Shown: positions 1-8,472 of the stretch, piece after piece
Position numbering within the stretch: position 1 is the first letter of the stretch
Layout of the letters: each line of letters starts with the position of its first letter
DNA from: CAZART01 sp964487555
GTDB lineage: Bacteria; Bacteroidota; Rhodothermia; Rhodothermales; VXPQ01
Direction of reading: 5' to 3'
DNA length: 55,639 bases
NCBI GenBank assembly: GCA_964487555.1
Contig: CAZART010000022.1
Coordinates: 1 to 55,639 of the forward strand
Translations under genes and position numbers: made by a program
Notes under the pieces: model-generated
Database searches by the model: none
Told to the model about the DNA's origin: nothing
What the model saw: the letters and a program-made list of their open reading frames with translations, nothing else

Positions 1-108
1 TTCGTGCCGTGGGACCACGTCGTAGGAAAGGCGACGACGATCTACTTCTCCTGGAACCGTGAGGACGACGCGCCGCGCACGGAACGGATGTTTACATCCA
101 TATATTAA
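1..108 (+). CDS. lepB: Signal peptidase I, C-terminal fragment
   Basis: The first 35 codons of the window form an open frame that ends in TAA at 106-108. The peptide carries a VPWDHVVGKA stretch followed by an aromatic-rich strand (IYFSWN). This matches the extreme C-terminus of type I signal peptidases, where a 'VP..nivGKa' strand precedes a short tail. Such an enzyme would cleave Sec signal peptides at the outer face of the inner membrane. The catalytic Ser/Lys part lies outside the window, so the call rests on one short motif. The gene converges on the L,D-transpeptidase gene, with under 30 bases between the stop codons. Confidence 0.55.
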   Translation, partial: FVPWDHVVGKATTIYFSWNREDDAPRTERMFTSIY

Positions 109-136
109 CTAACGCAGCGGGAGGAGGAATTAAACC

Positions 137-1099
137 TCATCTTGACGCCCGCAGTCCATCGAAGTGCTTCTGCTGATCGGTACCCGGCGGCACGTCGTAC
201 GGATGGCCCGGCAAATCGATCTTTTTGAGGACCGGATAACGTTTCTTGTAGTCAAAAGGCAGTGGGTTGCCCACGGGATCATCCCCCACCACGATCACGG
301 TAGTGCCGGGCTTGACCACGCGGCTGCCGGAGGATGTGTAATCCACCCGCCCGTTTGAGACCGTCCACGCATCGGCCCAGTCGTAAATCCATTTCGCATC
401 CGAATCAACGAGACGAACACATCCGTGGCTTGTGGGTCCGCCCGTCGGCATCGCATACTGATGCACGTGGATGCCGCGCGGATTTTCAAAGTTGAAGACC
501 CAGTACATCTCCCACGGTTCACCAGGCGGACTCAGCGACGAGACGCGGTACTCTTCTTTCCAGTTGAAGTTGAAGCGTCCGGTCGGAGTCGGGCTCTCTG
601 ACGATCCCGTATTGACGATGCCCCAGCGGGACAGCTGCCCGTACTCGTAGGCGGCCCACGCCTGGATCGTCTTATGAATGACGAACAACTTGTCAAAGTC
701 ACGGGCCCCGGGATAGTATCTTGGGAAAGGCGAGTACGCCCGAAAATCCAGTCCGAATTTTTCCGGTACAACCAGTGTGTCACCGATGCTCGCGTGCTGG
801 AGCAGGCGACGGTTCAGAAGCTCAACAAGCTTGGCACGCTGTTGACCCATCTTCATATCGCCGCGGCCGATGATTTTATAAAAGGTGTTGCGTGCAAGGA
901 CGCTGTTGTTGCGGCCGTCGTCGAGCACGTAGTAATTGTAATAGACCTCGGGCAGCTCGTCGAGATCGTGGACGCGGCTCTGCGTCAGCACACTTTCGAC
1001 CGCAGTCTGATTGATATATCCCTGGGCCGCGGCGGAAGAACTGCCGGCCATCCAGCAGATCGCTGCAATACATATGGAGAGGCCGTATCGGAGTCTCAT
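137..1099 (-). CDS. L,D-transpeptidase (YkuD domain), secreted
   Basis: The 320-residue protein starts with a signal peptide ending near SSSAAAQ (about residue 25). Its C-terminal half is a YkuD catalytic domain: a core beginning around residue 140, an HVHQY segment, and the signature SHGCVRL with His225 and the nucleophile Cys227. Enzymes of this family make 3-3 peptidoglycan crosslinks or attach proteins to peptidoglycan in the periplasm. The N-terminal 110 residues match no domain I recognise. The tail after the catalytic motif (about 90 residues) is rich in Pro and basic residues. The gene stands alone, converging on the lepB fragment. Confidence 0.88.
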   Translation of the reverse strand: MRLRYGLSICIAAICWMAGSSSAAAQGYINQTAVESVLTQSRVHDLDELPEVYYNYYVLDDGRNNSVLARNTFYKIIGRGDMKMGQQRAKLVELLNRRLLQHASIGDTLVVPEKFGLDFRAYSPFPRYYPGARDFDKLFVIHKTIQAWAAYEYGQLSRWGIVNTGSSESPTPTGRFNFNWKEEYRVSSLSPPGEPWEMYWVFNFENPRGIHVHQYAMPTGGPTSHGCVRLVDSDAKWIYDWADAWTVSNGRVDYTSSGSRVVKPGTTVIVVGDDPVGNPLPFDYKKRYPVLKKIDLPGHPYDVPPGTDQQKHFDGLRASR

Positions 1100-1311
1100 C
1101 GAGGTCTCTTCTGATTCATCTTGTTCTGTCTCATCTCTTTCGGTAAGCGGCCAGATCGAATGCGGTCACCGCCCGACGCGACTACCACGACGCACGGCGC
1201 GCCGGGTTTCCTGAACACGGAGCAAAACGGGATCTCAGCAGGCGTCATAACCGAACTTTTACGGCCGCGCCGAACGTCGGCATCCGCCGCCTGAGCCTGG
1301 TCGGCAACGAG

Positions 1312-1845
1312 TTATGAGGAGACCGCCGGACCGGTCAGCCGAAATACGCGGCCATGCCACGTGGATTCCGCGGGCCGTTCAAAAAGCCCGCTGCGCACCG
1401 CGCCAAGTGTCTCGATAGATAGATCGAAAACAGGTGTTGCCGGGTTCACCTGACCGGATTCTACGCGTGCGCGAAATTCCGCGCGAGAAGCAGACGAAAT
1501 GGACTTATCCGCAGCACGGAAGTGAACGGAGAGCGCTGGGAGCCAACGCAGGCCGAGCTCGTCCGCCGCTCGATTGAGGGCGTGAACCGACGCATCGATT
1601 CCGCACCCGGAAATATCACCGCCCGGAATGTCCCCCGCGATGACGGCAAACCGATCCTCCAGCACCGTCGCTGCACTTTCGACGCGGCGTCCGTGCGATC
1701 GCCAGCTTTCGCAGAACATTTCCAACAACTCGATAAGACGTGCCTTCTCGGCCTTGTCAAGGGACCGATCCGTAGCATAAATCCAGACCCGGGCGGCGTC
1801 CGGCAGCGAGCGTAGCGGGTTCAACGACTCCATGGGGATGTTCAT
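1312..1845 (-). CDS. Small conserved Bacteroidota protein ('ABC transporter ATPase' family)
   Basis: The protein has 177 residues. Its pattern (RVWIY..DR near the N-terminus, a W..HG segment, then SGCGIDASV) is that of a small Bacteroidota family often labelled 'ABC transporter ATPase', although no Walker A or B motif is present. The label is therefore probably historical and the function unknown. The ATG (1845-1843) overlaps the xseB stop codon as ATGA, which implies translational coupling and supports this start over a longer frame opening at 1956 inside xseB. Coupling to exonuclease VII may be incidental. Confidence 0.7.
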   Translation of the reverse strand: MNIPMESLNPLRSLPDAARVWIYATDRSLDKAEKARLIELLEMFCESWRSHGRRVESAATVLEDRFAVIAGDIPGGDISGCGIDASVHALNRAADELGLRWLPALSVHFRAADKSISSASRAEFRARVESGQVNPATPVFDLSIETLGAVRSGLFERPAESTWHGRVFRLTGPAVSS

Positions 1846-2054
1846 TCGGTTGCCAGGTTCTGAATTTTCATCTCGGCCGCATTCAGCCGGTCCATGCAAA
1901 ATCGGGCTAATGCGACGCCCTCGGCATGCTGGCTCAGCGCATCCTCGAGATCGCACGAGTCACCTTCAAGGTTTTTGACGATCACTTCAAGGCGCTCCAT
2001 GGCTTTCTCGAACGTGAGATCCTCAGGAAGCGACAATTCTTGATCCTGTGCCAT
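1842..2054 (-). CDS. xseB: Exodeoxyribonuclease VII small subunit
   Basis: The 70-residue product has the XseB pattern: LTFEKAMERLEVIVKNLE, then a Leu/Glu-rich second helix (DLEDALSQHAEGVALARFC). XseB wraps the coiled-coil arm of XseA in exonuclease VII, which degrades single-stranded DNA. The family is normally 65-85 residues, so the internal ATG at 2054 is preferred to the upstream candidate at 2144, which would add 30 atypical residues. The stop overlaps the next start codon. Unusually, xseA is not adjacent: it lies about 2.1 kb upstream on the same strand, with an oppositely oriented SDR gene and a YjbQ-like gene between. Confidence 0.85.
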   Translation of the reverse strand: MAQDQELSLPEDLTFEKAMERLEVIVKNLEGDSCDLEDALSQHAEGVALARFCMDRLNAAEMKIQNLATE

Positions 2055-2205
2055 GAGCCTGCGTGCTGTGAAAGTTGGTCGCTTGGAAGATACTTCTAAT
2101 TCGTGCGCCTTTGTAATGTTTTCAAGATGTGCAGGTTGCGGCACGTTGGCGAATGATCGTCTTTAAGAGACGCGAGCATGCATGCGACACTCAGTTCGGA
2201 AGCCA

Positions 2206-2982
2206 ATGAATCTGGAGTTAGAGGGAAAAGTCGCCGTCGTCACCGGGTCGAGCCGGGGCATCGGGCGCGGAATCGCAGCGAAGCTGGCCGAGGAGGGATG
2301 CAGTGTAGTGCTATGCGCTCGTGGGCGCGACGCGCTGATGGAGACGGCGTCTGAGCTCGAAGCTGCAGGCGCCCGCGTCCTCCCGGTCGAGAAGGATCTC
2401 ACCGAGAGCGATGCGCCGACCCAATTGATCGATAAGGCTGTAAAGCGGTTTGGCAAGTTGGACATCCTCGTCAACAACGTGGGCGGCAATCGACGGAAGC
2501 CTTTCGCGGAAACCAGCGATGAAGACTGGTACGACATCTTTGATCTTAATTTCATCTCGCACGTGCGGTGCAGCCGGGCCGCCATCCCGCACCTTCGGAA
2601 GGAGGGAGGTGGATCAATCGTCTTCATCTCGTCCATCTTCGGTCGAGAAGCGGGCGGCCCCGGGCTGTCCATCTACAACACGACGAAGTCGGCGCTGATC
2701 AGCGTCTCGAAAATCATGGCGCTCGAGCTGGCGCGCGAGAACATCCGCGTCAATTCGATTGCGCCTGGGTCCATTCGGTTTCCCGGTGGTAGCTGGGATC
2801 GCCGCGTAGACGACGATCCCGAAGGGATGAAGGCCTTCGTGGAGGCGAATCTTCCGATTGGACGATTCGGCACGGTGGAGGAGATCGCCGATGTCGCCGC
2901 TTTCCTTGTTTCGACGCGAGCGAGCCTCGTAACCGGAACGTGCCTGAACGTCGATGGTGGACAATCGCACTCCCTCATCTGA
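2206..2982 (+). CDS. SDR family NAD(P)-dependent oxidoreductase
   Basis: This is a classical short-chain dehydrogenase/reductase of 258 residues. Visible elements are the cofactor glycine motif TGSSRGIG (13-20), NNVG (90-93), catalytic-tetrad Asn115, Ser142/143, and Tyr157-x3-Lys161, then a C-terminal IRVNSIAPG and a final V.GTCLNVDGG. It resembles 3-oxoacyl-ACP reductase-like SDRs, but the substrate cannot be told from sequence. An Arg at position 39 after the second strand suggests NADPH preference (inference). The start at 2206 is chosen because folding begins right after it. An ATG at 2182 would add eight residues. The gene is divergent from xseB and convergent with the next gene. Confidence 0.88.
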   Translation: MNLELEGKVAVVTGSSRGIGRGIAAKLAEEGCSVVLCARGRDALMETASELEAAGARVLPVEKDLTESDAPTQLIDKAVKRFGKLDILVNNVGGNRRKPFAETSDEDWYDIFDLNFISHVRCSRAAIPHLRKEGGGSIVFISSIFGREAGGPGLSIYNTTKSALISVSKIMALELARENIRVNSIAPGSIRFPGGSWDRRVDDDPEGMKAFVEANLPIGRFGTVEEIADVAAFLVSTRASLVTGTCLNVDGGQSHSLI

Positions 2983-3024
2983 CGCGCCTGACCGACTGCT
3001 AATTCGCGGCGGCCGTGGAAGTTA

Positions 3025-4095
3025 CTATCTGCAGCGCTTTAACGTTACCTTCAGACGGCGGCTTCCTCGCTCGGATTTCTGCCACTGCACGAGGATGGGA
3101 CTCTGGTACCGCCCGTGAACGATCGAACCCGAACGTACCGTCTCACCATTCGATATGAGCAGCCGAACCGACCGCTTCATGCCGAAGAAATGTGACGCAG
3201 GGAGCGCCATCAGGCGATCTACGACCCGTTCGATAACCGATTCGCTCAGACCCAGCTTATCGAACGCCCGGTTCATGATGCGCACGAAATCGTATTTCGC
3301 ATAATTTTTCGCTTTCTCTGGAATCTGCCGCGGGTTGCGAAGCATGCTGCGTCCCTTTTCGGCCACAAACCGAAGCGGGTCTCGGAGGACATCCACAAGG
3401 TCGTGCTTCATGAGCAGCGTTTCGAACTCATTGACCGTAAGTCCGGCATTTCGCTCGCTCGGGTCGAGGTCGATTTCTATCCATCCGTCCTCGATGCCGT
3501 GACGATCCACGAGCTCCTGAAGCCGCGCGTATACTCCCAGGCGAGCGTCCTTCAGGCTGACGGAGTCGACGCTGTGACCTGAAACGGGCACGTCGATTTT
3601 CACCTTCTCAATCACGTCTTCCGCGTTAAAGCCGATTACGGTCGACTTTCGAAGACGGGGGGTATCCTTATTGATGCCGTCCAGATCCACGAAATAGACC
3701 GGCGTATCGGGTTGATTTCGATAGGTGACGCAATTCTCGAGTCCTGATCCGATAAATTTAAGGTGCGAGTCCGCATTGCGGGGCTCGTATCGGCGTTCCT
3801 CTTCGGACAGCTCAGACCGAAGATGGAGCTGATCGTGGCGGTATGCAGCGCCCGGGGGGAAGACTTCCTGAAATGCGCTGAGAAAGGCCTGAAGCGATTC
3901 AGGGCTGTGGTCGAGACGATCGCAGAGATGCTGATCGTAGAATCCCGCCGTGGTGTGATAGGAGCAATACAGGGCCCGCTGATAGCGGGATAGGACGTCG
4001 CCGTGCTGGCGCCTGATGTGTTCCTTGATGTCGATCACGTCGACGCGCGAAGACGGCGTCAACTCGACCATGAATCGAGCGGTTTCTATGCTCAT
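3025..4095 (-). CDS. YjbQ/UPF0047-like N-terminal domain fused to an unknown C-terminal region
   Basis: The product has 356 residues. Residues 1-160 resemble the YjbQ/UPF0047 fold (about 130-140 residues when free-standing): an early strand, SYHTTAG with His47, a SHLKFIGSG segment, then a strand with YFVDLDG. YjbQ proteins have been linked to a weak thiamine-phosphate synthase activity, but their real role is unclear. The remaining roughly 200 residues contain a D-rich loop (WIEIDLDPSERNAGLTV), basic helices and a Lys/Arg-rich C-terminus, and I recognise no domain there. The gene follows xseA on the same strand after about 105 bases. The domain call is moderate; the C-terminal half is of unknown function. 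Confidence 0.55.
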   Translation of the reverse strand: MSIETARFMVELTPSSRVDVIDIKEHIRRQHGDVLSRYQRALYCSYHTTAGFYDQHLCDRLDHSPESLQAFLSAFQEVFPPGAAYRHDQLHLRSELSEEERRYEPRNADSHLKFIGSGLENCVTYRNQPDTPVYFVDLDGINKDTPRLRKSTVIGFNAEDVIEKVKIDVPVSGHSVDSVSLKDARLGVYARLQELVDRHGIEDGWIEIDLDPSERNAGLTVNEFETLLMKHDLVDVLRDPLRFVAEKGRSMLRNPRQIPEKAKNYAKYDFVRIMNRAFDKLGLSESVIERVVDRLMALPASHFFGMKRSVRLLISNGETVRSGSIVHGRYQSPILVQWQKSERGSRRLKVTLKRCR

Positions 4096-4200
4096 AATCG
4101 CTGCGCGTTCAATTCGCGGATTAGCGTACGGCCTTCATGCACCATTGTCAACCTTTCGTCCGGCACGAATGCCCGACCGGTACGTGTCGTCCTGGTGCCC

Positions 4201-5508
4201 TCAATCCTCTCGCACGGTCGCACGGCGCTGCCCATCGTGGAAGCGCAGTAGTACGTTATCTCCCGTGCTAAGATCTCCGGAACGACGGACCATCGCTCCT
4301 TCTTTCTCAACCAGCACGTAGCCCTGTCGAAGCGGACGTTCCGGCCCCAGGATTCTCAGGCGGTCATCGAAGGCTTTCCATCGCCGAGCTTTGAGTTCGA
4401 CGCAGCGGGCGGCCATGCGGTGGAGTCGGTCGGAGAGATCGTCGATGCGCTGCTTATGCTGATGCAATCGATCGATGGGCCGGCGGAAGCCGTGCGAGCT
4501 CGTAAGATATTTGACGTGTTTCCGGTGACGTTCGAAGCGCCGGCGGAGGCTGTTTTCCATTGCAGCCTGTAGGCCGCCAAGGGTTGCCATCAGCTCATTC
4601 CTGTCAGGAACGGCCAGCTCCGCTGCCATGGACGGCGTGGCGGCCCTGGCATCAGCGACGAAATCTGTAATCGAGAAATCGGTTTCGTGGCCGACTGCAC
4701 TGATGATAGGGATCCCGGAGGCAAATACGGCACGAGCCACAACTTCTTCATTGAAGGCCCAAAGATCCTCGAGCGAGCCGCCGCCGCGGCCGACGATAAG
4801 CACGTCGGGACGCTGCGCGTCCCCGTCTTGTAGGTCGTTGAATGCGTGTATGGCGTCCGCGACGGACTCCGCTGCGCCCATTCCCTGCACCTGCACGGGA
4901 CAAATGACGACACGGACATAGGGAAACCGGCGCTCGAGAATGCTAAGAATGTCGTGGAGCGCGGCGCCGGATCCCGACGTCACGATGCCGATAACACGTG
5001 GATACGGGGGAAGGGGACGCTTACGCTCTCGGTCGAAGAGGCCCTCGGCAGCGAGTTTCCTCTTCAATTCTTCGAACGCCTTCTGCAGTGCACCTTCACC
5101 CGAAAGACGCATCGATCTGACGACGAGCTGCAAGTCTCCACGTGTTTCGTAGAGCGAGGCGTCTGCTAATACCTGCACAAGCATGCCGTCCTTTGGCTGG
5201 AAGAAGACACGCGAGGCGCTACTCCGCCACATGACCGCACGGAGCTGGGCCTCATCGTCCTTCAACGTGAAGTAGCAGTGGCCCGATGTGTGGCGCTTAT
5301 AATTGGATAGCTCGCCTTCCACCCACAGATTGCGGAACTGCGATTCGATGGCGTTACGAAGATCGCCTGCCAGACGCCCGACGGTGAGCACGTCAGGCCC
5401 GCTAGGACCGGGAGAAGTGGCTCGATCGGGCGGCGATTCAGTCTTCGCCGGCGGAGCATCGAACAACGAAGGTGCGCGGTGCTTTCGAATTTTAGATGGA
5501 GAGGGCAT
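4201..5508 (-). CDS. xseA: Exodeoxyribonuclease VII large subunit
   Basis: The 435-residue product has an N-terminal OB-fold (VGRLAGDLRNAIESQF, then LWVEGELSNYKRHTSGHCYFTLKD), the central catalytic core with VIGIVTSGSGAALHDI and VLIVGRGGGSLEDLWAFNEE, the AVGHETDF motif, and a long coiled-coil arm that binds XseB. It degrades single-stranded DNA to oligonucleotides. About 60 Pro/Ser-rich residues precede the OB-fold even from the internal ATG chosen here. A start at 5619 would add 37 more residues without family character. It is divergent from the phosphatase gene, with about 165 bases for promoters. Its partner xseB lies 2.1 kb downstream. Confidence 0.93.
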   Translation of the reverse strand: MPSPSKIRKHRAPSLFDAPPAKTESPPDRATSPGPSGPDVLTVGRLAGDLRNAIESQFRNLWVEGELSNYKRHTSGHCYFTLKDDEAQLRAVMWRSSASRVFFQPKDGMLVQVLADASLYETRGDLQLVVRSMRLSGEGALQKAFEELKRKLAAEGLFDRERKRPLPPYPRVIGIVTSGSGAALHDILSILERRFPYVRVVICPVQVQGMGAAESVADAIHAFNDLQDGDAQRPDVLIVGRGGGSLEDLWAFNEEVVARAVFASGIPIISAVGHETDFSITDFVADARAATPSMAAELAVPDRNELMATLGGLQAAMENSLRRRFERHRKHVKYLTSSHGFRRPIDRLHQHKQRIDDLSDRLHRMAARCVELKARRWKAFDDRLRILGPERPLRQGYVLVEKEGAMVRRSGDLSTGDNVLLRFHDGQRRATVRED

Positions 5509-5673
5509 CAGGCGGGGTTGACGTGAATACTTATTATGAGACGGGAGTCGGGTGACAGGTCTCAAAGCCTGCCAGGCGGCAAAGCCGATGAGCCCTGCGC
5601 ACTCCCTCCCGATCCACATTCATAAAACAACCGATCCGGATTCACAAAGCAATCGATGTTCCACAAATACACG

Positions 5674-6186
5674 ATGGCTGAAGACCAGAAAATACGGCTA
5701 ATGTTCGTCTGTTTAGGGAATATCTGCCGCAGCCCACTTGCCGAAGCGGCATTTCGGGCGGAGGTGCAGAAGGCAGGGCTGTCGGATGTGTTCGAAACCT
5801 CGTCGTCGGGCACCGGAGAATGGCACGTCGGCAAACAGGCCGATCAGCGAATGCGCGAGACGGCTCGCCGGTACGGCATGTCGCTCGACGAGCACCGTGC
5901 CCAGCAGTTCGATGCCGGACATTTTGCTGAATTCGATCACATCTTAGTGATGGACAAGGACAACCTTCACGACGTTCTCTTCCTCGATCGAAAAGAACGA
6001 CATGGCAACAAGGTGCGCCTCTTTCGCGAATTTGATCCCCAACCGGACGATTATCAGGTCCCGGATCCGTATTTCGGCGGCCGGCAAGGATTTGAGGACG
6101 TTTTTGAGATTGTGCGGCGAACGGCGCGGCAGCTGTTGGACCGACTTATCGTAGAATACAAGCTGGAACGCACGGCCGACGAATGA
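5674..6186 (+). CDS. Low-molecular-weight protein-tyrosine-phosphatase family protein
   Basis: The product has 170 residues. The phosphatase loop CX5R is near the N-terminus (Cys13 to Arg19, FVCLGNICRSP), and the general acid Asp131-Pro132 lies in a VPDPYFGG segment, as in the LMW-PTP family. The start at 5674 puts the P-loop in the usual position. An upstream ATG at 5656 would add six residues. The stop overlaps the next start (ATGA), so it is translationally coupled to a fructosamine-kinase homologue. That pairing is known in several bacteria, where the phosphatase is proposed to remove a sugar 5-phosphate during deglycation rather than to act on phosphotyrosine. Confidence 0.88.
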   Translation: MAEDQKIRLMFVCLGNICRSPLAEAAFRAEVQKAGLSDVFETSSSGTGEWHVGKQADQRMRETARRYGMSLDEHRAQQFDAGHFAEFDHILVMDKDNLHDVLFLDRKERHGNKVRLFREFDPQPDDYQVPDPYFGGRQGFEDVFEIVRRTARQLLDRLIVEYKLERTADE

Positions 6187-7055
6187 CTCTTCCGCAAGAC
6201 CTCACCGATCGCATAGAAGCGACCCTGGGACAGACCATTCGGCAGGTGAGCCCTGTCGGAGGGGGATGTATCGCGAAGGCCACGCGAATCCGTACGGATG
6301 ATGGCGATTTCTTCGCCAAGTGGAGCACGGGAGAGACGGCGCAAACGTTTCCGGCCGAGGCTTCAGGCCTGGCCGCCATGCGCCGGTCCGGATCTTCTCT
6401 GATCATTCCGGAGCCTCTTCTGGCGGAGGACGGTGCCGGCGCCCGGGCAGGGGTGCTCCTGACAGCCTGGATCGAAAGCGGTGAACGAGGAAGCCGCTTC
6501 TGGGATTGTTTCGGCGAAGGTCTTGCGGAGATGCATCGGTTTTCCGCGAATCGATTTGGCTTCGATGCGGATAACTACATCGGGCGTCTACGACAAGAAA
6601 ACTCGTGGGAAGATTCGTGGCCCACGTTTTTTCATCAACGCCGCCTCGAGCCCCAGGTTAAGCGAGCCCGTAAAGATGGACGTTGGGATTCCGCCTGGGA
6701 CGACCCGGTTGAACGCCTCTACCAGCGGCTGCCTGAACTTCTGCCGGAACGTCCTGAACCGTCCATCCTTCACGGCGACCTCTGGGGCGGGAATTTCATG
6801 GTCGACGTCGAGGGTCGGCCTGTGCTCATAGATCCCGCCTCGTACTACGGTCATAGAGAGGCAGATCTGGCCATGACGGAGCTGTTCGGAGGATTTGGTC
6901 GCCGATTTTACGAGGCCTACAAAGACGCATGGCCGCTCCCTCCCGGCTACGGCGAGCGACGCGACGTTTACAATCTCTATCACCTTATTAATCATCTCAA
7001 CCACTTCGGGGGCGGCTATGCCGGATCGGTCGGCTCCATCCTGCAAAGGTTCTAA
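6183..7055 (+). CDS. Fructosamine/ribulosamine 3-kinase family protein
   Basis: This 290-residue kinase-like protein has the FN3K features: a GGGCIAKA loop near residue 26, an FAKW lysine strand, the catalytic HGDLWGGN (His197, Asp199) and the metal-binding IDPASYYGHREAD (Asp217). The family phosphorylates ketoamines formed by protein glycation. Bacterial members prefer ribulosamines or erythrulosamines, and the 3-phosphate then eliminates to free the lysine. The four-base overlap with the LMW-PTP gene implies one functional unit. No terminator is evident before the convergent rfbC-like gene. Confidence 0.88.
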   Translation: MTLPQDLTDRIEATLGQTIRQVSPVGGGCIAKATRIRTDDGDFFAKWSTGETAQTFPAEASGLAAMRRSGSSLIIPEPLLAEDGAGARAGVLLTAWIESGERGSRFWDCFGEGLAEMHRFSANRFGFDADNYIGRLRQENSWEDSWPTFFHQRRLEPQVKRARKDGRWDSAWDDPVERLYQRLPELLPERPEPSILHGDLWGGNFMVDVEGRPVLIDPASYYGHREADLAMTELFGGFGRRFYEAYKDAWPLPPGYGERRDVYNLYHLINHLNHFGGGYAGSVGSILQRF

Positions 7056-7104
7056 CCGGGATCGCTCGCGCCCGCGTATAGCTCAGAGGCCGCCAGCCAG
7101 GATG

Positions 7105-7596
7105 TCAGTCGAGTAGAAAGGGCGAATCCTCCCGATCCTCGTGGCGAATTTCATCTACCGGTTCCTTCTTGCCTTCTCCGGCATAGAGCCGGTTGGGGCA
7201 GTTGACGATGTAGGCATCCTCGTCTCCGACATTCGTGTAGGCGTGGACGATCCCCGGCGGGATGATGGCGATGACGGGGTGATTGCGTCCTACGTCCAGG
7301 CGTTGCCGACGCCCGCAGCTTCGAGCGCCGGGCCGAGGATCCCAGAGGTAGAGCCGAAAAATGCCGTCAAAAAAAAGGAATAGATCCGTCTGATACTCAT
7401 GCTCATGTGGACCTCTCGAAATACCGGCGTGCGTGAGGGATAGATAGCCCATCACCGGGTAAAGATACTCGGGCATTACGTCGTGCCGGAAGAACTCGGC
7501 CAGCCAACCGCGCTCATCTGAAAACTTCTTGAGCGGAGCGACCGATGCTCCGTCGATCTCGCCCTCTGTCCAGTTGAAGTCCGATACCAAATTCAC
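7105..7596 (-). CDS. rfbC: dTDP-4-dehydrorhamnose 3,5-epimerase-like cupin (RmlC family)
   Basis: The 163-residue cupin has RGPHEHEYQTD, an LYLWD strand, PPGIVHAYTNVGDED and a C-terminal NCPNRLYAGEGKKEPVDEIR. This matches a divergent branch of RmlC-like epimerases found beside rfbA/rfbB in many Bacteroidota. True RmlC has RGLHYQ at the catalytic His, so the change to RGPHEH leaves the exact reaction uncertain (epimerase or sugar ketoisomerase). The start is GTG at 7596, preceded by a GAAGG ribosome-binding motif; the frame upstream of it lies inside rfbA. The gene is downstream of rfbB and rfbA on one strand. No rfbD (RmlD) is in the window. Confidence 0.68.
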   Translation of the reverse strand: MNLVSDFNWTEGEIDGASVAPLKKFSDERGWLAEFFRHDVMPEYLYPVMGYLSLTHAGISRGPHEHEYQTDLFLFFDGIFRLYLWDPRPGARSCGRRQRLDVGRNHPVIAIIPPGIVHAYTNVGDEDAYIVNCPNRLYAGEGKKEPVDEIRHEDREDSPFLLD

Positions 7597-7654
7597 GTCG
7601 TCTGCCTTCGATGTATGATTTCGGTTTGACCGCCGTTCCAATGCAGGATGCGCG

Positions 7655-8422
7655 CTACCGATTGAGGGCGTTTTCCAACTCCGGATATACCACGTCGCGG
7701 GCGAGTTCGTTCGCTTCGTGCCAGCCTTCCAGCGTTCCGGCATCGCCCCACCAGCTATCCAGAACGCCGTAAGTGAGCCGCCCCGAACGCACATAGGCAT
7801 TGCTGACGTCGCTGATTTCGTATTCACCACGTTCGCTGGGCGTCAAGCCGCGGATGATCCGATAGACGCCGGGATCGTAAAAATAGAGACCCGTGACCGA
7901 GTAGTTGCTGGGAGGATCCTTAGGTTTCTCGATGATTTCGGCGATGCGGCCATTCTCGAAGCGCGGAACACCATAGCGTTCCGGATCGGGTACCTCCTTG
8001 AGAAGAATCCGAGCGCCCCTGCCGTTCTCGTCAAGCTGGCGACGAAAGGCCGTCACGTCGCCGGCGATGTCTTCCCCAAGAATATTGTCCCCGAGGATGA
8101 CGAGAAATGGATCGTCGGCCGTGAAGTTCTCGCAAAGGCTAAGCGCCTGAGCGATACCGCCCGGCTCATCCTGCACGCGAAACGTGAGGTCGAGTCCAAA
8201 CAGCCTTCCGCTGCCCAGAAGATTCACCACATCGCCCATATGCTCGGGGCTCGTGACGACGGCGACATGCTCGATGCCGGCACGCGCCATCCGCACAAGC
8301 GGATGAAAGATCATCGGATACCGGCCTACGGGAAGGAGGTGCTTGTTGGTGACTTTGGTGAGCGGGTAAAGTCTGCTGCCGGTTCCACCGGCCAGCACGA
8401 CGCCCTTCATCTTAGTGTTCAC
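7655..8422 (-). CDS. rfbA: Glucose-1-phosphate thymidylyltransferase (short form)
   Basis: The 255-residue nucleotidyltransferase opens with VVLAGGTGSRLYPLT (nucleotide-binding loop) and continues with NKHLLPVG, the LGDN metal-binding segment, EKPKDPPSN and a GLYFYDP strand. It makes dTDP-glucose from dTTP and glucose-1-phosphate in the cytoplasm. It is about 35 residues shorter than the E. coli RmlA type and belongs with the short forms that lack the C-terminal helices. The gene lies 50 bases downstream of rfbB and 58 bases upstream of the rfbC-like gene, in an apparent dTDP-sugar operon feeding surface polysaccharide synthesis. Confidence 0.9.
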   Translation of the reverse strand: MNTKMKGVVLAGGTGSRLYPLTKVTNKHLLPVGRYPMIFHPLVRMARAGIEHVAVVTSPEHMGDVVNLLGSGRLFGLDLTFRVQDEPGGIAQALSLCENFTADDPFLVILGDNILGEDIAGDVTAFRRQLDENGRGARILLKEVPDPERYGVPRFENGRIAEIIEKPKDPPSNYSVTGLYFYDPGVYRIIRGLTPSERGEYEISDVSNAYVRSGRLTYGVLDSWWGDAGTLEGWHEANELARDVVYPELENALNR

Positions 8423-8472
8423 AGAACGGTGTCTTCGTTGGGTGATTGGTCTCGATCGGGCCTGCCGACTCC

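Noticed and set aside
4092..4310. 72-codon minus-strand frame between xseA and the YjbQ-like gene
   Set aside because: More than half of it lies inside xseA in another frame, the rest has no domain character, and the spacing is explained by intergenic DNA.
7068..7140. tRNA-like start (GCGTATAGCTCAG) after the kinase gene
   Set aside because: The rest does not fold: no matching acceptor stem or T arm, and it overlaps the rfbC-like 3' end.
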